This document shows positions 8,981-18,304 of a stretch of DNA of 55,624 bases, in pieces. Each line of letters opens with the position of its first letter. Position 1 is the stretch's first letter. The position numbers were made by a program, and so were the translations under genes. This stretch comes from Fusobacteriales bacterium. Lineage in GTDB: Bacteria > Fusobacteriota > Fusobacteriia > Fusobacteriales > Fusobacteriaceae. The stretch spans positions 1-55,624 of the forward strand of contig JAICDD010000006.1 of the NCBI GenBank assembly GCA_020063625.1, read 5' to 3'. The notes under the pieces are model-generated. The model saw nothing but the letters and a program-made list of their open reading frames with translations. It was not told where the DNA came from and made no database searches.

Positions 8981-11035
8981 ATGAAATATTTAAAGAAAAT
9001 TTTATTAATGATGTTAGGAATATTATTAGTAGCATGTAGTAGTAATGAAATAAAAAAAGAGGTTACAACAGATAAAAAAGTAAAAGTAAGTAAATTTGTA
9101 ACATCACAAAATGGTAAATTTTGGTTAAATGGAGAAGAATTTAGATTTGTAGGAACTAATAATTATTATATGCATTATGCTGATAATCAAATGATTGATG
9201 ATGTAATAAATAATGCATCTGATATGGGAATAAAAGTACTTAGAATGTGGGGATTTATGGATGGAAAAGAAGGACCTGCAAAAGCACACAATGCCTATAT
9301 GCAGTATGAACTTGGTAAATATGGTGTACCTGAAGATAGAAAAGGTGGAATTAATGGATTTGAAAGAATAGATTATGCAGTAGCAAAAGCAAAAGAAAAA
9401 GGAATAAAACTTGTAATTGCATTTACTAATAATTGGAATGATTTTGGTGGAATGATGCAATATGTAAATTGGATTGATGAAATAAGTACACATGATGAAT
9501 TTTATTATGATGATACTGCAAAAGAAGCGTATAAAAAATATGTAAATTATTTTATTAATAGAACAAATCAATATACAGGAGTAAAGTATAGTGACGAAGA
9601 ATCAATATTTGCATGGGAATTGGCTAATGAACCACGTGCTGAGGCAGATAAAACAGGAGATATGTTATTAGAATGGGTAGATGAGATGAGTAGTTATATC
9701 AAATCTATTGATAATAATCATATGGTGGCAGTAGGAGATGAAGGGTTTTTTAATAGAAAAACAAACGAAGGATATGCAAATGAAGGGGAGTGGGCGTATA
9801 CTGGTTATTCTGGAGTAGATTGGGATAGACTTGTGGCTCTTCCAAATATAGACTATGGTACTTTGCATTTATATCCAGAACACTGGGGGGTAAGTGAAGA
9901 AAATAGAGAAGGATGGGGAACAAAATATATAATAGATCATATAAAAGCTGGTAAAAAAATAGGAAAACCTGTAGTATTAGAAGAATATGGAGTGACTAAA
10001 GGAGCAAGTGAAAATAGGTTAATGACATATGATATATGGAATAATGCTGTATATGAAAATGATGGAGCTGGAGCAATGTTTTGGATATTAACAGGAATAG
10101 ATACTGGAGATGGTGCTGATAAAGATGGATTATATCCTGATTATGATGGATTTAGAATAGTAAATGATGAAAGTGATATATCTAATTTAATAAAAGGGTA
10201 TGCAAGACTTTTTAATGGTGAAAATTTAGAAAGAACATCAGATATTTATATAGCAAGCCCTTATAATAAAAAAAGAGTAAAAGGTATTGTAAATATAAGA
10301 GCAAAAGTTGTAGAGTACAGTAGTAAAGTAAAAGATGTAATTCTTACAATAGGGAATAATGTAATAGGGAAAATGGAATATAATAAAGAAACAGGATACT
10401 TTGAATATAAATGGGATACAACAAAAGAAAAAGATGGAGATAAAATTTGGATAAAAGTAGAAGCTAATTTTGATGATGGGTCTAAAGATGTAGAAAGAAC
10501 AAGCACAGTAGTAAAAAATAAAATAGAGTATAAATTAAGTAAAAAAGTAACTTTTGATAATAGTGTTGAAGGATTCGTAAAAGAGGGATCATGGCAAGCA
10601 AGCTTTAAAAAACCTGCTATTGAATATACTAAAGAAGTAGGAAATGGAGCTATAAAATTGAATGTTATATATCCTGGAAAAGCTGATTGGGAAGAATTAA
10701 AAATTGTAAATAGAAATTTTGGAGATTTATCAAAATATACAAAACTTAAATATACAGTATATTATCCTGTAGAAAAAGTAAAAGGGGGAATAACACGTTC
10801 ATTTGCTGTATTAAATCCTGGATATGAAAAAATAGGAATAGATAAAAATATGCAAGAAGTGACAAAATTGCCTAAAGTAACATTTAATGGAAAAGAGTAT
10901 TATAAAAATATAGTAGATATAAAATATGAACCAGTTAAAGATAAAAATGAATTATACTTAAATATAGTAGGTAATATGATAGAACTAGATGGAGAAGTAT
11001 ATATAGATGATATAGAGCTTTACGAAGAAAAATAG
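8981..11035 (+). CDS. Endo-1,4-beta-mannanase, GH5_7-like, surface lipoprotein
   Basis: Hydrolyses internal beta-1,4 bonds of mannans. It has a signal peptide and lipobox L-V-A-C (Cys 19). The GH5 catalytic barrel covers about residues 38-420: R-M-W-G-F near 88-92, acid/base Glu 217 in W-E-L-A-N-E-P-R, H-L-Y-P-E-H-W near 296-302, and the nucleophile in V-L-E-E-Y-G (Glu 334/335). The long loop and motif spelling are those of subfamily 7. Residues about 420-510 form a bacterial Ig-like domain. Residues about 520-684 form a beta-rich module resembling mannanase CBM27-type domains. It is the last gene of its unit and is followed by a strong terminator. Together with the three upstream genes it would act as a surface mannan-degrading set. 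Confidence 0.9.
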   Translation: MKYLKKILLMMLGILLVACSSNEIKKEVTTDKKVKVSKFVTSQNGKFWLNGEEFRFVGTNNYYMHYADNQMIDDVINNASDMGIKVLRMWGFMDGKEGPAKAHNAYMQYELGKYGVPEDRKGGINGFERIDYAVAKAKEKGIKLVIAFTNNWNDFGGMMQYVNWIDEISTHDEFYYDDTAKEAYKKYVNYFINRTNQYTGVKYSDEESIFAWELANEPRAEADKTGDMLLEWVDEMSSYIKSIDNNHMVAVGDEGFFNRKTNEGYANEGEWAYTGYSGVDWDRLVALPNIDYGTLHLYPEHWGVSEENREGWGTKYIIDHIKAGKKIGKPVVLEEYGVTKGASENRLMTYDIWNNAVYENDGAGAMFWILTGIDTGDGADKDGLYPDYDGFRIVNDESDISNLIKGYARLFNGENLERTSDIYIASPYNKKRVKGIVNIRAKVVEYSSKVKDVILTIGNNVIGKMEYNKETGYFEYKWDTTKEKDGDKIWIKVEANFDDGSKDVERTSTVVKNKIEYKLSKKVTFDNSVEGFVKEGSWQASFKKPAIEYTKEVGNGAIKLNVIYPGKADWEELKIVNRNFGDLSKYTKLKYTVYYPVEKVKGGITRSFAVLNPGYEKIGIDKNMQEVTKLPKVTFNGKEYYKNIVDIKYEPVKDKNELYLNIVGNMIELDGEVYIDDIELYEEK

Positions 11036-11050
11036 TAATAAAATAAAGTT

Positions 11051-11120
11051 AAAAGACTAAAAAGCTCAGATTAAAATATATAAATTTATATTATTTAATT
11101 GCTTTTTAGTCTTTTATTTA
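11051..11120 (+). terminator. Terminator after the GH5_7 gene
   Basis: A perfect 15-bp stem (aaaagactaaaaagc at 11051-11065 with its complement at 11101-11115) encloses a 35-base AT-rich loop. It is followed by a T-rich stretch. It closes the mannan surface unit before the PHP gene begins at 11156. Confidence 0.75.
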
Positions 11121-11155
11121 TTAAAGAAATTACATAATAAAAGTGAGGTAATAAA

Positions 11156-12964
11156 ATGCAAATAAATTTATATCCAGAAAAATTAGATATAATGGAAAAA
11201 AATATTATAAAAATAGAAGTAATAGCTCCTAAAAATGGAATAGAAGTAGGAGGTAGTATTTATTTTCCATTTTATTTAAAACCATTTGAAATTTTGATAA
11301 ATGGATTGGACAAAGATGGGAAAAATAATAGTTTTGTAAAAGTAATACGTAGTGATGGAGGAAAAATAAAAGTAGAGAATATTATTAATAATAATGATTT
11401 TTATATATTAAATGATTTAAAAATAACTATAATTGATAAAAAAATAAAGGAAAATGAAAAAATAATAATTATTTATGGAACAAAAGAAAATAAAGTATAT
11501 TTATTAAGAAAGCAAAAAAAATTAAAAATAGAATGTAAAATAGATAGTAAAGGAAATGGAGAATATAAGGATGTTTCAATAGAAAAGCTAAGTGTAAAAA
11601 ATGGTAAACCTAAAAAATTATTTGCTGTATTAAATTCATTTGGAGAAAAAAATAAAGAAAATAAATTGATAGTATATGTTGAAGATGAAAATAGTAATAT
11701 TTGTGAAGATTATAAAACTAATTTAGAAATATATATTAATAGTAAAAAATATTTATTTGATACAAAAAAATATAGTAATAAAAAATTATTTCAAAATGTA
11801 TTTATATTTAAAATAGATTGTGAAGGGGTTTATTATGCAAAAGTAATTGATAAAAAAAATAAATTAGAGACATTTTCAAATCCAATAATTATTAAAGAAA
11901 AAATAGATGAATACATTTTCTGGGGAGATTTACATGTACATTCTCAAATAAGTGATGGTAGAGGAGAATTACAAGATGTGTATAGAGATGCATATTCTAG
12001 AGGATTAGAATTTATAGCAGTAGCAGACCATAGTTTTGGTAGAGATGATAGAGGAAATTTAAATGAAAGAATAAAATATCAATGTGAAGTAGCAAAAGAA
12101 TATACATTGGAGAATGAATTTTATCCAGTATTAGCTGGTGAAACTCATTATCTTGATATAAATCATTTAAATTTATATTTTAAAGATAGAGAATATAAAT
12201 CAATAATAAATATTATTAAAAATATTGAAAAAATTATTCCTAAAAATATTAATTGGAAAGAAATAGAGGAAAAAGAAAAAATTATAAATAAATTTTGGGA
12301 ATTTTTATCAAAAAAAGAAAATTATGAAAAAGTATTAGCGTTTTTTCATCATACAATGTGGCTTGGTAAAAAAGAATTTTTTGATAAATCAATGAGATTA
12401 ATTGAAATATGTTCTATATTTGGTAGTTCAGAATTAAGAAATCAATCAGAAAATAGTGAGAAAATAAAAGTAATGAAAGAAAGATTAGAATATGGCAACC
12501 AAAATGAAAAAATAAGTGTAAAAGAACTATTAGATGAGGCATATGAATTAGGATTTATAGGTGGTTCTGATAATCATGATGGACAAGCAGGGAAAAATGC
12601 ACTTACAGCGATTTTTTCTAAGAAATTAGATTATAATAGTATATTTGATGCTATGTATAATAGAAAAACTTATGCAACAAATGCAAATAGAACTATATTT
12701 GATATAAAAATAAATAATAAAAGAGGTAGTGAATATTTTTCTGAAGATAATAAAGTAGAAATAAGTGGAATGATTGCTGGTGATGGAAAAATTAAGAAAT
12801 ATGTTTTTATAGGTAATGGGAAAAAATTAAAGGAAGAAAATATAGATGATTTTTATACAAAAATAGATTATAAGTTTAAGTCATTAGAAAAAGGATATTA
12901 TTATTTTAAAGTATTTTTAGAAAATGGAGATATGGCTTGGAATTCTCCTTTCTTTATTCGATAA
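11156..12964 (+). CDS. PHP-domain metal-dependent hydrolase, DUF3604-like
   Basis: A 602-residue protein without a signal peptide. Residues 1-250 are beta-rich. From about residue 255 there is a PHP-type metallohydrolase domain: W-G-D-L-H-V-H-S (His 260, His 262), S-D-G-R-G, A-V-A-D-H-S (Asp 291, His 292), a later F-F-H-H-T-M-W, and G-G-S-D-N-H-D-G near the end of the domain. This motif set is that of DUF3604 proteins, which are often found beside sulfatases and glycan-degradation genes. The reaction is not established to my knowledge; a phosphoester or related hydrolysis is only implied by the fold. It begins a unit with DUF202, sulfatase and activase genes. Confidence 0.75.
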   Translation: MQINLYPEKLDIMEKNIIKIEVIAPKNGIEVGGSIYFPFYLKPFEILINGLDKDGKNNSFVKVIRSDGGKIKVENIINNNDFYILNDLKITIIDKKIKENEKIIIIYGTKENKVYLLRKQKKLKIECKIDSKGNGEYKDVSIEKLSVKNGKPKKLFAVLNSFGEKNKENKLIVYVEDENSNICEDYKTNLEIYINSKKYLFDTKKYSNKKLFQNVFIFKIDCEGVYYAKVIDKKNKLETFSNPIIIKEKIDEYIFWGDLHVHSQISDGRGELQDVYRDAYSRGLEFIAVADHSFGRDDRGNLNERIKYQCEVAKEYTLENEFYPVLAGETHYLDINHLNLYFKDREYKSIINIIKNIEKIIPKNINWKEIEEKEKIINKFWEFLSKKENYEKVLAFFHHTMWLGKKEFFDKSMRLIEICSIFGSSELRNQSENSEKIKVMKERLEYGNQNEKISVKELLDEAYELGFIGGSDNHDGQAGKNALTAIFSKKLDYNSIFDAMYNRKTYATNANRTIFDIKINNKRGSEYFSEDNKVEISGMIAGDGKIKKYVFIGNGKKLKEENIDDFYTKIDYKFKSLEKGYYYFKVFLENGDMAWNSPFFIR

Positions 12965-13011
12965 ATATAATTGATATTTTGGAATAATTTATGTTAAAGG
13001 AGAGATATTAA

Positions 13012-13275
13012 ATGAAGAATATTAATTTAAGTGAATTACTTGCAATTGATAGAACAATTTTAGCAAACGAAAGAACGATACTTGCATATATTAGAACATC
13101 ATTAAGTTTGATAGTAGCTGGAATTTCATTTTTAAAATTATTTAGTGAAAATAGTTTAAAAATTTTAGGTGCTATTTTTATTGTTGTAGGGATAGTAACA
13201 ATATTTTTTGGAATTAGGAGATATTTAAAATATCATAAAGAACTTAATGAAATAAGAAAAAGAGGTGAAATTTAA
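13012..13275 (+). CDS. DUF202 family membrane protein
   Basis: An 87-residue protein with the DUF202/YidH signature R-T-x-L-A-N-E-R-T-x-L-A-Y-I-R-T-S-L in residues 14-31, followed by two hydrophobic segments and a basic tail. The function of the family is unknown. Its stop codon overlaps the start of the sulfatase gene (taatg), so the two are probably translationally coupled. Ribosome-binding site aaaggagag precedes ATG 13012. Confidence 0.85.
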   Translation: MKNINLSELLAIDRTILANERTILAYIRTSLSLIVAGISFLKLFSENSLKILGAIFIVVGIVTIFFGIRRYLKYHKELNEIRKRGEI

Positions 13276-14683
13276 TGAATGAATTTAAAAGACCAAATGT
13301 CCTTATTATATATACTGATCAACAAAGATTAGACACAATAAAATACTATGGAGAAAATATGCAATAACTCCAAATTTAGATAATTTATGTAAAAATGGAG
13401 TGAGATTTAATAATTATTTTGTACAATCACCAGTGTGTATGCCAAGTAGAATGTCATTTTTAACAGGGAGATATTGTAGTTCATTAAATATAGGTGATAA
13501 TGGAGTACCTTTTCCTAAAAATAGAGCCAAACTCATCAATGAATATTTAAAACCATATGGATATGATACATCATATATTGGGAAAATTCATTTTTTACCT
13601 CATGCAAATAGAGATCATAGAAAACCTTATGAAGATTATGGTTACAATACATTTATAATTTCAGATGAACCAGGATGTTATAATGATCCATATGTAAAAT
13701 GGGTAGAAAATCAAGACCCTAATATGGTTCCTAAAATAAGAACAATTTTACCACCAGCGGCAAGAAAATATAATCAAAAAAATTATTATAATAAAGAAGG
13801 AAATACACATCAGCCATATTATTTTGAAGGAGATGAAAAATATACACATACAAACTTTGTAACATCGGAAGTATGTAGATATTTAAATGGAATTAATGAA
13901 AATAATCTATTTTTTCTTGTAGCTGGTTATTATGCGCCACATCCACCGTTAAATCCTCCTAAAAAATATGTAGATTTATATAATTTTGATGATATGAAAT
14001 TACCAAAAGTTGGTAAATATGAGAAATATGATTTTTTAAAAAATATAAATGATGAGAAATGGAAAGAGATACGTGCTTTTTATATGGCGATGGTAAGTAT
14101 GGTAGATGAAGGTGTAGGAAAAATAGTAAATAAGTTAAAAGAAAAAAATATTCTAGAAGATACTATAATAATATTTACTAGTGACCACGGGGAATATCTT
14201 GGTGATTATGGACGTGTACAAAAAGGAATGCCCGGACATGATGTTATTTCTAAAGTACCATGTATTATATCTTATCCCAAAAAAATAAAAAAAGATATGT
14301 TAATCAAAGAATTAGTAGAAGCTGTAGATATTGTACCAACAATACTTGATTACTGTGGGGTACAAATACCAGATGAAATAGAAGGAAAATCTTTAAAACC
14401 ATTAATAGAAGGAAAAATAGATAAACATAAAGATACTATATTAATTGAGAGATTTGTACCAAATGGATTGAAAGAAACTACAATTCGAACTAAAAATTAT
14501 AAATATTATTGTAATTCAAATGGTGAAGAGATATTGTTTGATTTAAAAAAAGATAAGTTTGAATTAGAAAATGTAGTTAAAAAAAATGAGTATAAAGAAA
14601 TACTAAGTATAATGAGGAAAAAAATGATTATAAAAATGCAAAATGCTGCATATAAATCATTTGAACAAGTAGCTGAATATTAA
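13275..14683 (+). pseudogene. Type I (formylglycine) sulfatase, frameshifted near the N-terminus
   Basis: Sulfatase family S1. The start ATG 13275 overlaps the DUF202 stop and gives R-P-N-V-L-I-I-Y-T-D-Q-Q, the metal-binding N-terminus. The frame stops at 13365. Restoring one base near 13358 yields E-N-Y-A-I-T-P-N-L-D-N-L, the expected continuation into the frame that runs to 14683. The C-M-P-S-R motif (Cys about 55 of the restored protein) is the C-x-P-S-R site converted to formylglycine. F-T-S-D-H-G-E-Y-L-G supplies further metal and sulfate ligands. No signal peptide is seen. The adjacent maturase matches the Cys-type motif. The substrate could be a sulfated mannan or another sulfated glycan (inference). 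The break may be a consensus error. Confidence 0.8.
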
Positions 14684-14693
14684 AAGGAGTTAT

Positions 14694-15752
14694 ATGGAGA
14701 TATTAATAAAACCAGTATCAGATAAATGTAACTTAGATTGTAATTATTGCTTTTATAAAGAAATAGTAAGTGAAAGAAAAAATCAAATAAATGCTAATAT
14801 GACATTTCATACAGTAGAAAATATAGTGAAAAAAGCATTTGAATTTAATCCAAATTATATAAATTTTGGATTTCAAGGAGGAGAACCATTATTAATAGGA
14901 ATAGAGTTTTATAAAAAGTTTATTGAGAAAGTAAATAAATATAATAAAAATAATATAAATATATATTATTCTATCCAAACTAATGGAACGTTAATAACAA
15001 AGTTATGGGGAGAATTTTTAAAAAAATATAATTTTTTAGTAGGTATATCTTTAGATGGAGATAAAGAGATACATAATTTTTATCGAAAAACAAAGGATAA
15101 AAATGGAAGTTTTGAAAAAGTATTAAAAAGTATACAAATATTAAAAGAATATGAAATAGATTTTAATATTTTAACAGTAATTACAAATAAAAATGCAAGT
15201 AAAGGAAAAGAAATCTATAATTTTTTTAAAAAAAATAAATTTAATTATTTACAGTTTATCCCTTGTATTAATTCTGATAAAAATAATATAAATTTATCTC
15301 CAAATAATTATTATAAATTTTTAAAAAATATTTTTGATGCATGGTATATAGATATATTAAATAATAAAAAGATAAGTATACGTTTTTTTGAAAATATTTT
15401 AGGAACTTTAATTGGATATCAAATAACTGAATGTGGTTTTAATGGTAAATGTATAATACAAAATGTAATTGAAGCTGATGGGAGAGTATATCCTTGTGAT
15501 TTTTATACATATGATAATAATAATATTGGAAATATAAATGAAATAGATTTTTATGATATTGAAAAAAATGGTAGTGAATTTTTAAATGAAAAAGATAATA
15601 GAAATTGTAATACATGTAAATATAAGAAGATATGTAATAATGGATGTAAAAAATACAGAGTAAAAAATAAATTTATTTATTGTAATACATATAAAAAATT
15701 TTATGATTATTCAATAGAAAAATTTCTTAAATTAATACAGAAAATGAGTTGA
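14694..15752 (+). CDS. Anaerobic sulfatase-maturating enzyme (radical SAM/SPASM)
   Basis: A 352-residue radical S-adenosylmethionine enzyme that oxidises the Cys of C-x-P-S-R sulfatases to formylglycine in anaerobes. The cluster motif C-N-L-D-C-N-Y-C has Cys 12, 16 and 19. G-F-Q-G-G-E-P-L-L follows at about 63-71. A C-terminal SPASM domain binds two auxiliary clusters: C-G-F-N-G-K-C, V-Y-P-C-D-F, and N-C-N-T-C-K-Y-K-K-I-C-N-N-G-C-K. The N-terminus I-K-P-V-S-D-x-C-N is that of anSME. It is 10 bases from its likely client, the sulfatase, with aaaggag before the ATG. Confidence 0.88.
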   Translation: MEILIKPVSDKCNLDCNYCFYKEIVSERKNQINANMTFHTVENIVKKAFEFNPNYINFGFQGGEPLLIGIEFYKKFIEKVNKYNKNNINIYYSIQTNGTLITKLWGEFLKKYNFLVGISLDGDKEIHNFYRKTKDKNGSFEKVLKSIQILKEYEIDFNILTVITNKNASKGKEIYNFFKKNKFNYLQFIPCINSDKNNINLSPNNYYKFLKNIFDAWYIDILNNKKISIRFFENILGTLIGYQITECGFNGKCIIQNVIEADGRVYPCDFYTYDNNNIGNINEIDFYDIEKNGSEFLNEKDNRNCNTCKYKKICNNGCKKYRVKNKFIYCNTYKKFYDYSIEKFLKLIQKMS

Positions 15753-15756
15753 TAAA

Positions 15757-17073
15757 ATGAAAAAAAGTAAATATAGTTTTAGTAATTTAACGCTACCATT
15801 AATGTTAGAAATGTTACTTTTTACAATGTTAAATAATATAGATACGTTAATGCTTGCAAGTTATTCTGATAAAGCAGTAGCTGCTATTGGAAGTGTAGGA
15901 CAAGTAATATTTCTTACAATATTGTTTTTTCAAATAATATCAAATGGAAGTGGTATATTAATTGTACAAAATTTAGGTGCACGAAATAAAATAAATGCAC
16001 AAAATATTATAAAAATATCATTTATCTTAAATCTAGTATTAGGAGTTATTATAAGTATAATATTAAGAAAGTATACAGATAATATAATTTTATATCTTGG
16101 ATTTAAAGATGAACTATATAGAATAGGCGTTAGATTTTATAAAATAATTGCAATGTTTTCTTTTGTTACTGCACTTCAATTAGTAAATAATAGTGTTTTG
16201 AGAAGTTATGGGTACGCAAAATTATCTGTAAAAATAAATATTTTTACAAATTTTATAAATATTATTGGTAATGCTATTTTTATATTTGGTTTATTTAACG
16301 CACCAATACTTGGGGAGGTAGGAGTAGCTATATCTACTGTATTTAGTCAGATAATAGGGTTAATCATTACTATGTATTTTATAATAAAAAAATTAAAAAT
16401 AATAGAAGCAAATAAAAATATAAATTTTATATCTAACTCTTTAGATATATTAAGAATTGGCATTCCAAGTGCAGTTGAAAGTTTATTATATAATTTTGGT
16501 CAATTAATAATAATAAAATTAATAGCAACATTAGGAGATAGTGCACTTACAGCAAGAGCATATATAGTAACAATAGCTAGATTTGTAATGGTAATAAGTG
16601 TAGGAACAGGTTCAGCATCTCAAATTATTACAGGATATTTAGTAGGAGCAAAGCATTATAAATATGCAAAAAAAATTGTAAATAAAATATTTTTAAAGAC
16701 AATTTTAAGTATTTTTATATCTACATTAATAATTATTGCTTTTAGAAAGAATATTTTATTAATTTTTACAAAAGATAATGATATACTTAATATAAGTATA
16801 GAGTCTATAATTGCAATAGTTTTATTAGAAACTGGTAGAAGTATAAATATGGTATATATTAGTGCTATGAAAGGTGCAAAAGATCTTATATTTCCAGTAA
16901 TAATAGGAGTTATTTCAATGTGGTGTATTGGAGTTTTTGGAAGTTATTTAGCTATAAATATTTTTAAACTTGGATTATTAGGTACATTTATAGCTATTTC
17001 TTTAGACGAGTGGTTCAGAGGAATAATTATGATATATAGATGGAATAAAGAAAAATGGATAAAAACATTTTAA
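15757..17073 (+). CDS. MATE family efflux transporter
   Basis: A 438-residue polytopic membrane protein with about twelve hydrophobic segments in two homologous halves. It has MATE-type patterns: P-L-M-L-E-M-L at the start, then D-T-L-M-L-A, then G-S-V-G-Q-V. In the second half G-I-P-S-A-V-E-S is followed by G-T-G-S-A-S-Q. The family exports cationic or polar compounds with Na+ or H+ antiport. It starts 5 bases after the anSME stop and is probably cotranscribed, although its role in glycan use is unclear. The substrate cannot be predicted. Confidence 0.85.
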   Translation: MKKSKYSFSNLTLPLMLEMLLFTMLNNIDTLMLASYSDKAVAAIGSVGQVIFLTILFFQIISNGSGILIVQNLGARNKINAQNIIKISFILNLVLGVIISIILRKYTDNIILYLGFKDELYRIGVRFYKIIAMFSFVTALQLVNNSVLRSYGYAKLSVKINIFTNFINIIGNAIFIFGLFNAPILGEVGVAISTVFSQIIGLIITMYFIIKKLKIIEANKNINFISNSLDILRIGIPSAVESLLYNFGQLIIIKLIATLGDSALTARAYIVTIARFVMVISVGTGSASQIITGYLVGAKHYKYAKKIVNKIFLKTILSIFISTLIIIAFRKNILLIFTKDNDILNISIESIIAIVLLETGRSINMVYISAMKGAKDLIFPVIIGVISMWCIGVFGSYLAINIFKLGLLGTFIAISLDEWFRGIIMIYRWNKEKWIKTF

Positions 17074-17106
17074 TTTCAAGAAAATGATGTTATAATAAAT
17101 CGTTAT

Positions 17107-17122
17107 ACCTGTATATACAAGT
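17107..17122. promoter_or_regulatory. GntR-type operator upstream of manA
   Basis: The sequence acctgtatatacaagt is a 16-bp palindrome apart from one mismatched pair. It matches the T-T-G-T-A-T-A-T-A-C-A-A form bound by HutC/TreR-type GntR regulators. It lies about 31 bases upstream of the -35 box of the best manA promoter. A tataat at 17091 just before it could belong to an additional promoter. The regulator gene is not in the window. Confidence 0.5.
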
Positions 17123-17152
17123 ATAATTTTATATTAATTTACAAAAAAATAT

Positions 17153-17181
17153 TTGAATTAACAGTAATTAAAAAGTATAAT
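17153..17181 (+). promoter_or_regulatory. Sigma-70 type promoter of manA
   Basis: The -35 box ttgaat (17153-17158) and -10 box tataat (17176-17181) are separated by 17 bases, 31 bases before the manA start codon. Confidence 0.7.
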
Positions 17182-17212
17182 TAATGTTAGTAAAAAAAGT
17201 GGGAGGTAAAAG

Positions 17213-18184
17213 ATGTATCCATTATTATTTGAAAAAGTACTTATTAAAAAAATATGGGGAGGAAGGGCCTTTGAAGAAGAGCTAAATTTTGAATTAAAAG
17301 ATAATGATAAATATGGAGAGAGCTGGGAAGTAAGTAGTCATCCTAACGGAATGTCTGTTGTAAAAGATGGAGAATTTAAAGGAAAAACACTTCAAGAACT
17401 AGTAATTGAGCAAAAAGAAAAACTTGTAGGAGAAAAAATTTATAAAAAATATGGAGATAAATTCCCTTTACTTATAAAATATCTTGATATAAATGATAGA
17501 CTTTCTGTACAAGTTCATCCTGATGATGAGTATGCACTTAAAAATGAAGGTGAATATGGGAAAAGTGAAAGTTGGTATGTATTAAAAGCAAGTAGTGATG
17601 CAAAATTAATACTTGGAATAAAAGAGGGAATAACAAAAGAGACATTTAAAGAAAAAGTAGAAAAAAATGATTTTAATGATTTATTTAATGTAGTAAGTGT
17701 AAAAGAGGGAGATTTAATAAATATAACTCCAGGGACTGTACATGCTTCATTAGAAGGTTCTATACTTATCTGTGAACCACAACAAAATTCTGATTCTACT
17801 TATAGAATATATGATTTTGATAGATTAGTTGATGGAAAAAAGAGAGAGTTACATATAGATAAAGCACTTGATGTAATAAAATTTGACGAAAAAGCAGAGA
17901 TAATTAATGAAAATAGTGTAGAAAGTATAAAAAATAGTGAATTTTCAAAAAAAGAATTAATAAAAGATAAATATTATGACCTTGAAATATTAGAAATAGA
18001 AAAAGAGTATATTGAAAAAGCAGAAGATTTATTTAAGGTATATATGATATTAAATGGAGAAGGTAAAATAGAGTATAATTCTAATGAATATAGCATAAAA
18101 AAAGGTGATAGCTATTTAATTCCTGCAAATTTAGAAGTTAAAATAAAAGGAAAAGTGAAAATTCTTAAAATAATGCCTAAATAA
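17213..18184 (+). CDS. manA: Mannose-6-phosphate isomerase, class I
   Basis: Interconverts mannose-6-phosphate and fructose-6-phosphate, bringing mannan-derived mannose into glycolysis. The 323-residue length and the start P-L-L-F-E-K-V-x-x-K-K-I-W-G-G are those of the Firmicutes-type cupin isomerase. Likely zinc ligands are His 102 in Q-V-H-P-D-D, Glu 119 in S-E-S-W-Y-V and His 177 in P-G-T-V-H-A. The C-terminal cupin (G-D-S-Y-L-I-P-A) is complete. The gene has its own promoter and ggaggt ribosome-binding site and ends at a terminator shared with the convergent mannanase. Confidence 0.93.
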   Translation: MYPLLFEKVLIKKIWGGRAFEEELNFELKDNDKYGESWEVSSHPNGMSVVKDGEFKGKTLQELVIEQKEKLVGEKIYKKYGDKFPLLIKYLDINDRLSVQVHPDDEYALKNEGEYGKSESWYVLKASSDAKLILGIKEGITKETFKEKVEKNDFNDLFNVVSVKEGDLINITPGTVHASLEGSILICEPQQNSDSTYRIYDFDRLVDGKKRELHIDKALDVIKFDEKAEIINENSVESIKNSEFSKKELIKDKYYDLEILEIEKEYIEKAEDLFKVYMILNGEGKIEYNSNEYSIKKGDSYLIPANLEVKIKGKVKILKIMPK

Positions 18185-18246
18185 ATTATTTAAAAAAAAT
18201 ATTTAAATTTAAAAGAAAATATAAGTTTTATTTTAATTTAAATAAT

Positions 18247-18297
18247 AAAACCTGTAAATAGAACACAAAATAAATGTTCAAATTTACAGGTTTTTTA
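18247..18297. terminator. Bidirectional terminator between manA and the second mannanase
   Basis: A 13-bp stem (aaaacctgtaaat at 18247, complement at 18282-18294) contains an inner gaaca/tgttc stem. It is followed by a T run on the plus strand and by T-rich sequence on the minus strand. It serves both convergent genes. Confidence 0.78.
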
Positions 18298-18304
18298 AGT
18301 TTAA

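Noticed and set aside
9125-9571. Minus-strand open frame of 148 codons opposite the GH5_7 gene
   Set aside because: It lies opposite a strongly supported catalytic domain. Its Ile/Tyr/Phe-rich content is the shadow of AT-rich coding DNA.
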